Assembly: GCA_027627225.1 (NCBI GenBank)
Contig: CM051026.1
Coordinates: forward strand, 4,421,915-4,485,914
Length of the DNA: 64,000 bases
Direction of reading: 5' to 3'
Source of the DNA: Congeria kusceri
Lineage: Eukaryota > Mollusca > Bivalvia > Myida > Dreissenidae
Positions 34,261 to 46,184 of this stretch are shown here, piece by piece. The notes under the pieces are model-generated. The model was not told where the DNA came from and did no database searches. It worked only from the letters and a program-made list of their open reading frames with translations. A program made the position numbers and the translations under genes. The stretch's first letter is position 1, and every line of letters starts with the position of its first letter.

Positions 34261-34319
34261 TCACATCTCCTCGGCATGGTTGACGCTACATCATCTCGGT
34301 AGAACACAATTGATCACGT

Positions 34320-34890
34320 GTACAGAATTATAATAGCTGAGAATTTTTGCAGTGAGTCGACATCTTTAAGGATGCAATATTGCTGATTTATTAGTGTTTT
34401 TAATTTCTGCGTTGTCATTGTGACCGTGAATATAGCGAAAACTTTATAACTTAAATAACCCATATTAGCTTTATGATTCATATTATATTAAACTCATTGT
34501 ATATTTGCCTTTTCTCATGTTTATGCATGTTTGTACATGTCATTTCATATGAATTTTCTACTCTGCATGTTTATCTTATATAAATTTAATCATTTATGTA
34601 ATATGCCTTGTTGACATCGGTATGTGATTATTGTTCTATTGTTATTTTTAACATTTGATTTCTGTTTAAAAATGTTTTCTAAATTAAAAATATTTTATAA
34701 CACAAGCCACAAACCTTATATTTTGAATGTGAATAAATTTTGATTTTTTCACCTTTGTCTTTGATGTTATTCACAAACATTGAAAACAGGTATATGTGAT
34801 TACTGCGATATTGTTCTATGACAACGTATTAATATTCAGATAATGATTACATTAAAGTGATCTGTTCACAGATTGACGAATTGACAATTG
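34320..34890 (+). other. AT-rich sequence, no feature recognised
   Basis: No protein-like ORF and no repeat structure seen. Confidence 0.4.
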
Positions 34891-34893
34891 TAT

Positions 34894-35632
34894 GCTCGAC
34901 TATTCGAAGAATAGGTGAGCATTCCTACTACCCCTGCCGTTGCCGTTTGCGTCTGAATTTGGCTTAAGTTTTTATTCAAAGGTCTTGTAACTTTAAAACT
35001 ACACAAGTAATTTATTTGAAACTTGGAATAAACCTTTGTTATTAACTCCAGTATCAAGGGCAACATTCCCCATAACTCTGTTTTGTATTGTGACAGAATT
35101 ATGCCCCTTATTCACATAGATTTTTTGGTTAAAGTTTATATTCAAAAGTTTTGTAACTTCAAAACTACAGAAGTTATTCACTTGAAACTTGAGATATACC
35201 TTTGTCATTAATTCCAGTATCAGGGGCAACATTCCCTATAACTCTGTTTTGTATTTTGACAGAGTTATGCCCCTTTTTCACATAGATTTTCTGGTTAAAG
35301 TTTATATTCAACAGTTTTGTAACTGCAGAACTACATAGGTTATCAACTCCAGTGTCAGGAGCAACGTTCCATATAACTGTTTTGTATTATGACAGAGTTA
35401 TGCCCACTTTCACTTAGATTTTCTGGTTAAAGTTTATATTTAAAACACTGATAATTTCAAAACTACATAAGTTATTAACTACACAAGGTTGAAACTTGGA
35501 ATAATTTGATGAAATAATTGCCATAACTCAGTTTTGTATTTCAACAAATGTATGCCCCTTCCACTTTCCGAAATATGTATCAACTGAAATACTTTGAATA
35601 GTCGAGTGCGCTGTCCTCTGACAGCTCTTGTT
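34894..35632 (+). repeat. Interspersed repeat family G, copy 2 (complete)
   Basis: The 5' fold-back GCTC..CTATTC/GAATAG..GAGC (34894-34920) is followed by GCCGTTGCCGTTTGCGTCTG and four units of about 130-160 bp (TTTGTAACTT-AAAACTACA, CTTGAAACTTGG-AT, CAGAGTTATGCCCCTTTTTC). It ends GAATAGTCGAGTGCG, hairpin CTGTC-CTCT-GACAG (35611-35624) and CTCTTGTT. Minus-strand ORFs inside are by-products of unit periodicity. Confidence 0.75.
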
Positions 35633-35879
35633 CAACTTTTTGCCACTGATTCCAAAGAGAAAAATGTCTACAGCAAAAATAACACTACGGACCTAGAAGT
35701 ATACTGTAAAACCTGTTTTAGTTTATGAGTAATCATCAGTTGAAATTGAAAAAAATATATTATGTGTTAGTAATGCTTAACGATGGAATAATTGGGAGTG
35801 ATTCTGTTAATTTCATTGAAATTGTTGACAACACGTGGAACACTTACATAAACTAAATAATGCAGTTCAAAATATAGAA

Positions 35880-35952
35880 GTCGGAGTGGCTGAGTAGTTA
35901 AGGCGATAGTCTTTTGATCCTGAAGTCCTGGGTTCGAACCCCTGTGGGATCA
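35880..35952 (+). pseudogene. tRNA-Ser/Leu-like pseudogene or SINE head
   Basis: GGCTGAGTAGTTAAGGCG is a good class II-type D arm (A box) and GGGTTCGAACCCC a good B box, but the anticodon arm does not fold into a 5 bp stem, the long variable arm is missing, and the acceptor halves GTCGGAG and GGGATC do not pair. A T-run follows at about 35965-35975. Not a functional tRNA by eye. Confidence 0.55.
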
Positions 35953-36069
35953 AATTTTTCGTTTCTTTTTTTTTTCTAAATACTTTTCTTGTTATTATAC
36001 TTGAACTGTTTAGTTCCAATGCTTAAATCTGTCAAGTTAAGACAGTTAATTGCAGACTTCAAAAAATGC

Positions 36070-36120
36070 AAAAATCTGTGAACAAGTCCCTTTAATTACA
36101 TGCAGTAGCATATAGTCGAA
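36070..36120 (+). repeat. Short sequence shared with 50568-50620
   Basis: AATCTGTGAACAAGTC-CTTTAA matches the second locus at 22 of 23 positions, with TAGTCGAAA about 30 bp downstream in both. Both loci lie near a tRNA-Ser-like fragment, but the fragments are in opposite orientation relative to this motif. Confidence 0.5.
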
Positions 36121-36645
36121 ATGACTTAGCCTGTAAAGTATGGACTAAAAGTTGACTCAATTCAAATTTTCAAAATATTTCTGATTATATGAAACAACAA
36201 ATAAAAATCTGATGCACATGCAAGTTTGCCACATGAAATGTCACAGAAATAAGTATTTTCGTATAGCTCTGTGTCCGTCATTATATGTTATAATCATATA
36301 TTTATTGCTAAGGTAAATTCACTATCTTTCATTCCCAAGCATAAATAAAAAATGCCATTTTTTTCAGACCACATTGCAAATGTTCAGAAAACGCAACATG
36401 TGTGTGTGTTCATCAATAAGTGTACTCGGCCAATACACCATCTTTGAACCTGTGCAGTGTAATACGCAATTTACTGGTAATCAGTGCAGACAGAAACACA
36501 ACCATACGTATATGAATTGGCATTTTAGGCAATGTTCTTATAGATGTGGAATATAACGATCATTGTAAAATCATTTTATTGCACCGTGGTCTAGTTTGCG
36601 CTTACTTAGTTATCCGATCTTTAAGGCCCTATGTTAATATATTGT

Positions 36646-37095
36646 TTTTTGTCGAACCCGCCTGCGGTCAGCTCGACTTCGTTGTCACAATGGCGGTTTG
36701 GTGTATGTGCGTGCGTGCGTCCGCCCATCGGATCTCGGACTGTAACTTCCTCATTCATCAGACAATTTTAAAAGACTTGCCACAAATGTTCACCATGTAA
36801 AGACGGGGTGTGGCGTGCAAGACCTGTGTCCCTTGTTCAAAGGTCAAGGTCACACTTAAAGGTCAAAGGTCAAATATTGGTGTAATACAGCTTGTCTGGA
36901 CTGTAACTTCATCATTCATCATTTTAAAATAACTTTCCACAAATGTTCACCATGTGGAGATGGCGCGTCGGACGCAAGACATGTTTCCCTAGCTCAGAGG
37001 TCAAGGTCATACTTAGAGGTCAATGGAGATCTAATTGTTAGAAAATGAGATTTCAAAATAATTTCAATACATGTTGCTTTCTTGACAATGGGCAT
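36646..37095 (+). repeat. Interspersed repeat family F, copy with 5' fold-back
   Basis: GTCGA..CCGC/GCGG..TCGAC (36651-36677) is the 5' hairpin, then GTGCGTGCGTGCGTCCGCCC, two units (ACTGTAACTTCcTCATTCATC, CACAAATGTTCACCATGT, GGTCAAGGTCA-ACTTA), and an end reading GGGCATCTAGTTTATTT, i.e. the CTAGTTT class. Confidence 0.65.
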
Positions 37096-37239
37096 CTAGT
37101 TTATTTTAGAGAACAAATGATGGGTTATGTTTCTTGCAGTTTGAGTATATAACAAGGGGGCCTTTGATGAAGTGAAATAAAACCAGGTGTTCTTATGATA
37201 GAAAGTGTATTGAAACATGATACTTGCTGATAAACAACC

Positions 37240-37400
37240 CTTTGTCATTCTGATGCATGGCTATTAAACAACTCCGGTGGTTGAATTCCTACGCATAAGA
37301 ACTCCAAATCGTTGTTTATTGGCCGATAAACAACGATAAATCAAAAATTATTTCTTAAGTGCCAAATAAAAAAAATCAAAATAATATGATTTTCCTTTTG
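37240..37400 (+). repeat. Fold-back family H, minus-like fragment
   Basis: ACGCATAAGAACTCCAAATC then GTTGTTTATTGGCCGATAAA and CAACGATAA is the inverted form of the text at 55225-55270 (GGAGTTCTGATGCG and CGTTGTTTATCGG). 37400-37930 shows nothing else. Confidence 0.55.
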
Positions 37401-37937
37401 CATGAATATTTAAAAAATGTATAAAACGTGTGTAAGTTTAAGAATTAACAATTTTTTGAAAATTGCATGAAATTTAGACACCTGTGAAATTAAATGATTT
37501 TACAGTATTTTATTGTTTGTTTTGGTTTTAGTCATGTCTATTCGTTTATATATTCATAAAAATGTTGAATGAGTTAATTGATAGTTTTTAATGAAAATAC
37601 AATTTCAACCAGTCCACTTATAGCAAGAATTTGATAAGGTGTTCTAATTGGTTGCCCATATTAATATACAGAACAGAACATAATTGTTTATTTGTAAATA
37701 AAGGCCTCTGACCCAAAATGCATAGCATTAATACAGTAACAGTAGTGTATTATGAGTTGTTCAAGAGTTTTGAATCACATGCATCAAATGGTATATATAA
37801 AGTGATAATTTTTCTTCAAAATATCAGAATTCTGAGAAGACATTAATACATAGCAATCTTGAAGATCAGTTACATGTGAATACCAGTTCAACAAATATGA
37901 ATTTCTAACATCATCATATTTAAATAAAAATTGCCGG

Positions 37938-38240
37938 GCCCGGCAAGCTCAGTTGGTAGAGCGCTGGACTGTCAATCCTGGGATCGTGAGTTCAAACCCC
38001 AGCACGGCCACATAACTGGTGTGGGGATTGGTCATGAAATTATTCCTACGGCCATTCTTCCCCTACCTCGGATTCAAGTACGGCATTTGTCAGTTAATGA
38101 GATAGGTATGTGCACTTAGTACTCGTAAACCACTAATATCAGCTAAGCTTGCCCAGGAAAAGTGTGAGTAGGTTAACTGACCGCCGTGATATAACTGAAA
38201 TACTGTTAAAAATGGCGGCAAATCCAAACCAACCAACCAT
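37938..38240 (+). mobile_element. tRNA-derived SINE, near full length
   Basis: The tRNA head has D arm GCTC-AGTTGGTA-GAGC (37947-37962), anticodon loop CTGTCAA (reads GTC, Asp-like) with one stem mismatch, a T arm around GAGTTCAAACCCC, and a poorly paired acceptor (4 of 7). The body has GATTCAAGTACGGCATTTGT, GTGCACTTAGTACTCG, GGAAAAGTGTGAGTAGGTTA and ACTGACCGCCGTGATAT. The tail is AAATCCAAACCAACCAACC. I recall this body and tail from bivalve SINEs. The 89-codon ORF starting in it is incidental. Confidence 0.75.
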
Positions 38241-38774
38241 ATTGAAAACACTGAAAAAAGGCGTGAAATTCACTATCGATAACATAGATATTGTGATTCT
38301 GTTGTCAAAAATTACAGATGCGATTTTATTGGATATTCTACAGCACACTGCTGTGTCAAACGCAATACCTCATCTCAATATTCGGTACTTAAGCGACCGG
38401 CTATTGCCACAATCATAAAACTGATGTACTTAGCATCATGCTACCTATTTTTAAAACGTTCATTGGAACATCATGTGTGAAATATTTTTAAAAGTGGACT
38501 ATGGTCTGAACCTTTAAATCAGTGTTTTGAAATAATAAGAAGAACTTATATTTGACTCTTATAAGGTCTTTAAAATGTCTTAAAAGTCTCTAAATCTGAA
38601 TGAGCATTTAACAGTTTGAACTAGAATAAGCTAGTCATGGTCAGTATGACTAGGAATATGTATGCCTTGTTTATTGTAGTCCAATGTGTTGAAGATCAAG
38701 TTATTGACACAGACCATCATCATGCAGGATCTTGTGATGTTACAGTAACCAGCAGGACGTTTATTGCAACATTA

Positions 38775-39060
38775 TCGAGTTTGTTTCCTGGGTAGAACCA
38801 GTACTTGTTTCCTGAGGAAAATATCTATTTTACTAACGCAACCACATATGTACATGGATAGTGTATTGTTTAAGCCTAGACATAATGTGTGTTATGTCTA
38901 TAATAATTAGATGGAGAGGCCTGGACTTCGTGGACTTGCAGACTGAATGTGACAGCAGTGCTCATGTGGTCGAGGGATTGAAACTGCGTGTTGGAAAGTA
39001 CTTCATGCAGCTTCCGCACATCCAAGCTCCCAGCGCCAGGTGAAACATTGTTGACAGAAC
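38775..39060 (+). other. SINE body fragment and an exon-like GC-richer segment
   Basis: GTTTCCTGGGTAGAACCAGT at 38778 matches the nested SINE body at 25092 in the same orientation. From about 38918 to 39045 GC rises and one frame reads TSWTC..., another CGRGIETACW, faintly recalling a thrombospondin type 1 core. A further SINE-body scrap GGAACCAGTACTTGATGTCT is at 39301. None of this is a supported gene. Confidence 0.3.
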
Positions 39061-39413
39061 AACACTGTGAAGACTTGTTGGGTTATGGTATGTTTACATA
39101 TATGGGTAAATTATGTTTAATATTTCTGTTTATTTTCGAAACATTTGATTGAATAGAAAATTAAAATACATGTACCAGAATATTATAAACTGGATAGAAC
39201 ATTGTGTTAAATGCTTGATCACAGTCTTAACTGATAAACCAGCTATTTATTTTGACTTGATCGTATGGATATCTGAGGTCTGTGAATGTACCTTTGAGTA
39301 GGAACCAGTACTTGATGTCTTGGAGAAAACGAACATACATCCTGTAACTAGACTGAACTCCTGTTCAAAAGATAGACACCACACTCATTTCATCTCTATG
39401 CCTGCATAATATT

Positions 39414-39985
39414 TATACCCCCCTTCGAAGAAGTAGGGGTATATTGCTTTGCACCTGTCCGTCGGTTGGTCGGATGGTCGGTCGGTCTGTCCGTAGACCA
39501 TTTCTGAGGTGAACAGGTCAAAGGTCAAGGTGACAGAGGCTTGTAACATGAAAACTGTTTTCTCTAAGACCATTTCGTTTCCGCATGATATGTAGAATAC
39601 GCTTTGACCTACGATCATCCAAGTTGGTACGTTGCTTACTAGGGAGGAAAGGACGCCTATCAATTTTGAGGTCAACAGGTCAAAGGTCAAGGGGCTTGTA
39701 ACATGAAAACTGTTTTCACCGTAGACCATTTTGTTTCTGCAGGATATCTAGAGATGTTTTGGACTATTTGATGTTCGAATAAAAAAGAAAACAGGTATCC
39801 TTTTATATAATAGACTGTAAAAATAAGTCCATAATTATACTCTTATCTTTCTTTCTAAAGCATCAACTTTAATTTCCTCCCCTTGCGTAATACAAGATAA
39901 AAAAAATCTCTTAACAATTGCACATGTTCACGCCTTGGCCGTAAGTCGGGGGGCGTACAGGTTTTACAAACATCTCTTGTTATTT
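39414..39985 (+). repeat. Interspersed repeat family D, copy 2
   Basis: The fold-back TATACCCC..TTCGAAGAA..GGGGTATA (39414-39443) is followed by CACCTGTCCGTCGGTTGG, GGTCGGTCTGTCC, GAGGTcAACAGGTCAAAGGT and TTTGACCTACGATCATCC. It ends GGGGGGCGTACAG, short stem GTTT/AAAC, CAT and CTCTTGTTATT. The minus-strand 114-codon ORF inside is a by-product. Confidence 0.7.
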
Positions 39986-40513
39986 CTACATGGGCTAATT
40001 AAGTATGGGCTGGTAAAATGGTTTGTTATACGTTGCGGCCTGTTGAACACATCACCTATCACATTTATTCTACTTTGAAATATAGAACCTGGATTCCTGT
40101 ACAGCCACAAGAAAGTAAGGAGTGTTCCAGCCTGGGTGTCTCACACAGAATGTGCCAGTGTGTTAGTACCACGTTTCATTATTTCACGTTTATCCCTCAT
40201 AGTCTTTAAAAATTCAAAAGCCTGTTTCAGTGTGTGCATTTCTCCCCATTAGGCAATCTGTCTGTAAGTTCCAATTTTGCACAGCTTAAAAATGATTACA
40301 AAGACATCAGAGTGAATTGGAGAAAACAAATATTTTAGCATTCTTCAGTTTGTAGAGAGCTATTGGCCATTCTTTGGTGTTTCCTTCCAAACTTATTTAA
40401 AGCTTTTACAAACATGTAATTATTTAATCACACCTGTGTTAGGTAAACTGAGTAAATGTATGTGAACATTGTTTGTTGTATACTATAGTATGCCTACATA
40501 ATATTTTATTGTT

Positions 40514-40662
40514 GTACACAGCAAAGAAGTAGGAATGCAGTACCGGGTACATGGGGTCCTTGTGCTTACCATTTCAGCTCACTGGGGGTCACTGACAGGC
40601 AGGCAGGGTGCTAACTGGAGACACTGACTTTCAAGTCCTGCCGCAGGTTGACAAATGCTGAG
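40514..40662 (+). other. Exon-like segment, unassigned
   Basis: An acceptor-like TTGTTGTACACAG is followed by 149 nt of clearly higher GC and a donor-like CTGAG/GTAAGAATTG. No frame is both open and recognisable. Candidate non-coding or relic exon. 40663-42980 shows nothing supportable apart from ordinary AT-rich sequence. Confidence 0.25.
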
Positions 40663-43252
40663 GTAAGAATTGTTCAGAACTGCCTAGAACATACTATAGG
40701 GTTGACGAATGTTGACCTAACATATGTTCCTACTAAGAATTAAGCATACCTAACAAAGTGATTGGTGCGCTATCCGTATAGAGAACCTATCCTGCGTTGA
40801 CTGTTGTCCGTCACCAAATTGTCTTTTATGAACAAACATAACATAAACTTTCAGCCAATCTTTACGAAACTTGCACTTGCGCACACTCTATATCAGGTCA
40901 GATTCAACAAAAAATTCCCTTAATTTATCATTATTTGGTGGGGAAACATAACTTCTTATAATTAAAGATTTAACTAGCTCAGCTTTTATATTCTTTAGTA
41001 CATGTACATGTAAGTTTGTAGTTACACCAGAGTTAGAGTCATTGCCTCATTAGTTTGAAGGACTAATCATATTCAAAATGATCAATACAAGTAAATAAAC
41101 AATATTATGGATGCACATGTTTGTGTGCTAAAATTTCTAATATTGATGCCTTTCGTTCTAAAGCCAGTGTGTTGCTAAAGAATATCTGATGCTGATTTCT
41201 GTTGTTGTGTTGTACTACTTGTAGACTGGGGCAGTGCATTTCCGGTTGTAAGACTTCAAGAGGTGTTTGAAATCAAGACGAAGAATCACCGAGATGTAAC
41301 AAAATTTATGTCTATGTTATCAAAATATAGTGCTGTGTAATTTGAAGTGTTTATATTGTAACTGCTAGGTTGTGTGTCAGTGATGTTGGATCAACTGCAG
41401 ATCTGACTGTCTTGGTTGAAGTTTTAAACGAAGACTGGTTTAAGACCAAGTACAGAAAGGTGTCAGCTGCCATTTCTAAGCAAGAAGTGTTTTGTGACAC
41501 ACAAATACGCCACTTTTTCATGTACCTGTGATCCGTTATTTGTGTCCATGATCCCTGTCTGTGTATGTAACAAGTAATATCGGCCCATTTGAAATACGCA
41601 GGGGCAGTTCCATTTCCAGCCAATGGGTCTACTTTGCATTACTTCACAGCTAAATTGTCTTTGTGACTGTAACAGTTTGAATGTGATGTACAACTGGTTT
41701 GTTGTTGTTGTTTTCATCCAGGGCAACATCATTATGGTCTTCGTAGCAAATCATTGTGTAGTTGTCCTGTTGGCCATAGTGTGTACATGTAGCCAAACAC
41801 ACCTGGTGTCTTGCAGAATTCAGTCTGCTGGTGAAAGTCATCTGTTATGAGTCGAGGCATTTGGAAAGGGAGTCTGTTGTCTTGTACTATTAATGATTGT
41901 TTAAAATCCTTATTTTATTGAGTGGGAAAATACAGCGCTGCACATGTTATGAAGTAATTGATAGAAAAACTGTTAACAAAAGCAAAATGTTATTTATACA
42001 AATGTGTGTATAACTTATAGCTAGATGTATAACCTTAAATTTTTGAATAATATATACATGCTTTCAGTTCTGATTTATTAAAGACGAAGGAAAAAGAGAA
42101 AGGTAGAACAAATAAATGTAGTTGCATGTTTTATTACAATTTTCACGATCAAAGCATTGTGCATTGAGGTAAGGATACATTTGAAGTTAAATTCATTGTT
42201 GCCCTTAAGAAAAACAAACATAAATTATTCATTGATAAAGAGTTATAAAAATAGAAAACAGTTGTTTTTGGAAGACATCTCTTCCAAACAATGTCCTTAC
42301 TTTCTAAATGACCAATAACATCTTGTTGGTTTTCTTTGAGTTACATTTTTTAACAGATTTTTTACTTTTACTTTTATTTTAATGTATCTAATAAATATAA
42401 AGCATAGCAGCTTTTGTAATGAGTTCGGGTTACAGTATTAATAGTATATTCTGATTTCAGGGAGAGAACTCTGTTAGACTACTCAAAATAAAATTTCAAC
42501 AGTGATCTCCCCTGCATTATTGTTATGCTGGTAGTAGTGCCACTGAGGATTTTTATGTTAAATCAGGGATATTAAAATGCTTCTGTACTCTTAAATACAT
42601 GTAGTGTATGTATATATACAATAACCAAGACAAATAATTACCAAAGCACAAGTCAAACTATATTAGTGGAGTTTACACATGTGAACTATCAAACTATCGA
42701 ATTTAATTCATTTTAAAGACTCTAAGTACTGTTTTAACTACGTAAACCGACTCGAGAATGTGTACAAAGTACATCAGTTTGAGCCTGCAAACAGTAATTC
42801 TGCTGTGTGTATCTTTCACAGAAATGTTCACTAGTTTTAATCATTTATACGCATCACATTGATATGCGTTTTGTGTGTGTCAATTTTGCTGGTGTGTACA
42901 CTTTATAGCTTACTAAATTGTATTTATCATTGCAAAATTAATATTGGTTCATGATTTTAACAGCAGTCAGAGACAGATGCATGTGTGCTGATTCATTTCT
43001 TATATGGCGTCGCATTCCCCCACTGGTCCTGCTGCTATTACAGCGATGGTGTTTCCTCAGATGTTAGTTTCCTCACTGTTCAGTGTTTGGCCTCTGAATG
43101 TGTCCTTACTGCGACAGGCTTAAACTCTTTTTTCAAGACTACTTCGATGAGTTTTCACATTGGTTGTTTGAAGTATGTCTGTTTGAATGTCTATGTCAAC
43201 TTTTGTCTGGACTATACTTTAGACATGCATGCTACAATTGTAAATAAGAAAG

Positions 43253-43990
43253 TTTACCAGATCGATGCGTCACATGCAGGATCCATTATCCAGGTTCCTC
43301 CTAATTAGAAATCCTAAGTCAAATTTGCCAGATCTATGCGTCACATGCTGGATCCATTATCCAGGCTCCTTAGTCAATATCCTACTTAGGAATCCTAAGG
43401 CAAGTTTACCAGATCTATGCGTCACATGCAGGATCCATTATCCAGGTTCCTTAGTCAATATCCTACTTAGGAATCCTAAGTCAAGTTTGCCAGATCTATG
43501 CGTCACATGCAGGATCCATTATCCAGGTTCCTTAGTCAATATCCTACTTAGGAATCCTAAGGCAAGTTTACCAGATCTCTGCGTCACATGCAGGATCCAT
43601 TATTCGGGTTCCTTAGTCAATATCCTACTTAGGAATCCTAAGGCTATAGTTTGTGTATGCATTGTAGGCTTTAGCATTTACTTAACACTAATGTTTACAG
43701 ATCTATGCATCACATGCAGGATCCATTATCCAGGTTCCTTAGTCAATATCCTACTTAGGAATCCTAAGGCAAGTTTGCCAGATCTATGCGTCACATGCAG
43801 GATCCATTATCCAGGTTTCTTAGTCAATATCCTACTTAGGAATCCTAAGGCAAGTTTACCAGATCTCTGCGTCACATGCAGGATCCATTATTCGGGTTCC
43901 TTAGTCAATATCCTACTTAGGAATCCTAAGGCTATAGTTTTTGTATGCAATGTAGGCTTTAACATTTACTTAGCACTAATGTTTACAGAT
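43253..43990 (+). repeat. 81/126 bp higher-order tandem array
   Basis: The landmark GATCtaTGCGTCACATGCAG starts at 43260, 43331, 43412, 43493, 43574, 43700, 43781, 43862 and, decayed, 43988. Spacings are 71, 81, 81, 81, 126, 81, 81, 126. The 126 bp unit carries an extra 45 bp (GGCTATAGTTTGTGTATGCA, TAGGCTTTAGCATTTACTTA). All lengths except the first are multiples of three, so one frame stays open for 257 codons. Confidence 0.9.
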
Positions 43991-44117
43991 ATGAAAGAAT
44001 TTGTTGCATGTAATACTGATGTTCATTGGTCAAAGTAATAGCCACATTATGGAGTTCTTACATCGAAATGGGTTATAATAATTGGGCGCGTGTTAAAGGG
44101 GAGACGATGTGTAGATA

Positions 44118-44152
44118 ATGGTGATGATGATGATGACGAAGAGGATGATGAC
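44118..44152 (+). repeat. GAT-type microsatellite
   Basis: GGTGATGATGATGATGACG and GAAGAGGATGATGAC form a short imperfect (GAT)n run. 44153-44600 shows nothing else. Confidence 0.8.
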
Positions 44153-44602
44153 ATTTTATACACATGATTTATTTTAAGTTTGTGATAGCTATAAAATCAA
44201 TTATTGCATCATCTCTACATTAAATGTTGACAGTAATCAAGCGCATCTCATCGGTTAATGTCTTGGCAAGCAAGTATAACTTGTGTGTAAACCAGAACTG
44301 GGACCAACACTTAGAGCCATCAAAAAAATCGACCAAAATTCAACCCTCCCTAATTCTAGCCAAACATTAGAAATGTATTTGAATATATAACAATACAATA
44401 TTTGTCTCTAAAAGAAAATGTGTGCTAACGAGCAATTCGACACAAACAAGTTCATATTATCAGGAGTCGACTATACTTAAATTACTTATCAAATTATTAT
44501 TTCCCATTAGTCATTACATTATAATTGAGACTGTGTCCCATCATTCAGGCTGCCATTGTCCTGGTATGAAATATTTCACTATAGGGGAGAGATAGTGTAC
44601 CT

Positions 44603-44675
44603 GCCAGGTTAGCTCAGTCGGGAGAGCACTCGCCATGTAAGCGAGAGGTCCCGGGTTCGAGTCCCGGATGGGCTG
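44603..44675 (+). pseudogene. tRNA-like sequence with collapsed acceptor stem (SINE head or tRNA pseudogene)
   Basis: The D arm GCTC-AGTCGGGA-GAGC, the anticodon stem CTCGC/GCGAG and the T arm CCGGG-TTCGAGT-CCCGG are all perfect. The acceptor halves GCCAGGT and ATGGGCT pair at only 2 of 7 positions plus two wobbles, and position 33 of the loop (CATGTAA, anticodon TGT) is A rather than T. Perfect inner arms with an unpaired acceptor fit a tRNA-derived SINE head better than a working tRNA. Confidence 0.6.
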
Positions 44676-44679
44676 CACA

Positions 44680-46184
44680 AAGTTCTCGCCCTGTGAAATC
44701 ACAGTAACAAAATTGGCAGTGTAACGACAGAAACTGTATTATTATGAACTTCTTGTCAGAAACTGGATTAATGTTAACAGAATTTTGAAGAAATTTTTCT
44801 TTTTTAGACTGTCTGAATATTATTGCAGCATGACCTTTTAAATGCTATGTTTTGTTTATGTAATTGTAAACACTGCGCCATTAAGATTGTTTCACACATA
44901 CTTGCACAGTAGAAAATTTAAACATGTCTTTTTCAAAATTAACATGCACTTGGCTAAGAACTGTTTACAAGTATCAGAAATCACCTGAGTTAAAATTAAA
45001 CTATTTTAGACTACACAACATCATAGGTATTGGAACATTTGGTAAACAAAGATGAAAACCTATTTGGATAAGGGAGATAATCCACTTTTAGCTGTTTACC
45101 GAACTAAATAATGGTTATCTCCCTTGTAACCTTTTAATATACATTTGTGCCAAATTCATAACCCGTACCAAGGTTGATAATGCAAGGCAATTTCGGCTCT
45201 CTTGTTGTTTTGTCCCTCGGAGAGTTTGATCTAATAGCTGTCTATTGACAAGCAAACATGTTTGCATAAAATGTCTTTCTTTTTGTGTACTTTTCTGCGA
45301 GCAATAAGCATCCTACTTAGTAATTTGCCAGCTCAGGGTTTGAAAGTCTTGTTCTATGTGTGGGTTTTTATGCTGTTCTGTACAAGTTTTCTACTTCATT
45401 GCCGTTCACAGACATGTTTGAAGTAGTTAACAATCAATTTTATGGGCACTCTTTAAATTATACTGGGCAAAGCATTCTGGACAACCGTTAAGATTTCATG
45501 GTAAGAATGCGACTTTGCGCAGTGCATCTGGGAGGTTTTCAAAAAAGACACCTGGAATACACCATTCTTTTGCAGAAATGGAAAGTGTATCATTCATGAA
45601 CACTATCAGCGTTCTCTAGCATCAGCTGCAGCAGAACTCAGTTTTCATAAACCAATCATAAGCGATGTTTCACACTTGTTAGGTCATTAGAGGGTGACTT
45701 TCACTCATATGCTGTAGTAACTTAATACACATTAAAATAAAAAGGTTTAGCATATTGAACCACTGGATTCAGAGCACTTCCTGAGTATTTTCTAGTACAT
45801 TTAGCTGGATAATTAGGTAGCTCAAAAGTTCCCTGAGCCCTTCTGTTGATATACTATTTAGAAAAAACAACAACACACAAACAGAGCCCATTATTGAATA
45901 CTGATCGATAACAAAAGATGTTCTGTGGCAGTATTGTGACCAACAAAGAAAAGGTGCAGTATTTCCACTATTTGTTATACACCGGCCATATAATGGCCGA
46001 AAACATAGGGCACTATTTGTAGATTCAAAATATATCTTATAATTACGATATGTTGTGTATAGACCGAACATGAATTTAATTAGTTAAAAAATAATGAGAA
46101 AAACTAAAATATTTATAAACACCAGGCGCTGCTTCATTTTGTTACAGAAACAGGCCCTAAAATTAGTGAAACAATCTAAAGTAA
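44680..46184 (+). other. Intergenic, no feature recognised
   Basis: The minus-strand ORF of 100 codons at 45769-46071 has no recognisable motif, low complexity at its C-terminus and no supporting splice context. The rest is AT-rich. Confidence 0.4.

Noticed and set aside
37938..38010. Functional tRNA-Asp
   Set aside because: Mismatches in anticodon, T and acceptor stems, and the sequence continues into a SINE body and tail.
38149..38418. 89-codon ORF with protein-like composition
   Set aside because: Its first third is SINE sequence and tail; the rest has no recognisable motif or splice context.
42985..43308. 107-codon ORF leading into the 81 bp array
   Set aside because: Composition is not distinctive, it ends inside the first repeat unit, and no partner exon is visible.
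43265..44038. 257-codon ORF as a real cysteine-containing repeat protein
   Set aside because: Openness follows from 81 and 126 bp units divisible by three; no splice sites or promoter context, and the start codon is arbitrary.
44603..44675. Functional tRNA-Thr (anticodon TGT)
   Set aside because: The acceptor stem does not pair and position 33 is A; better explained as a SINE head or pseudogene.
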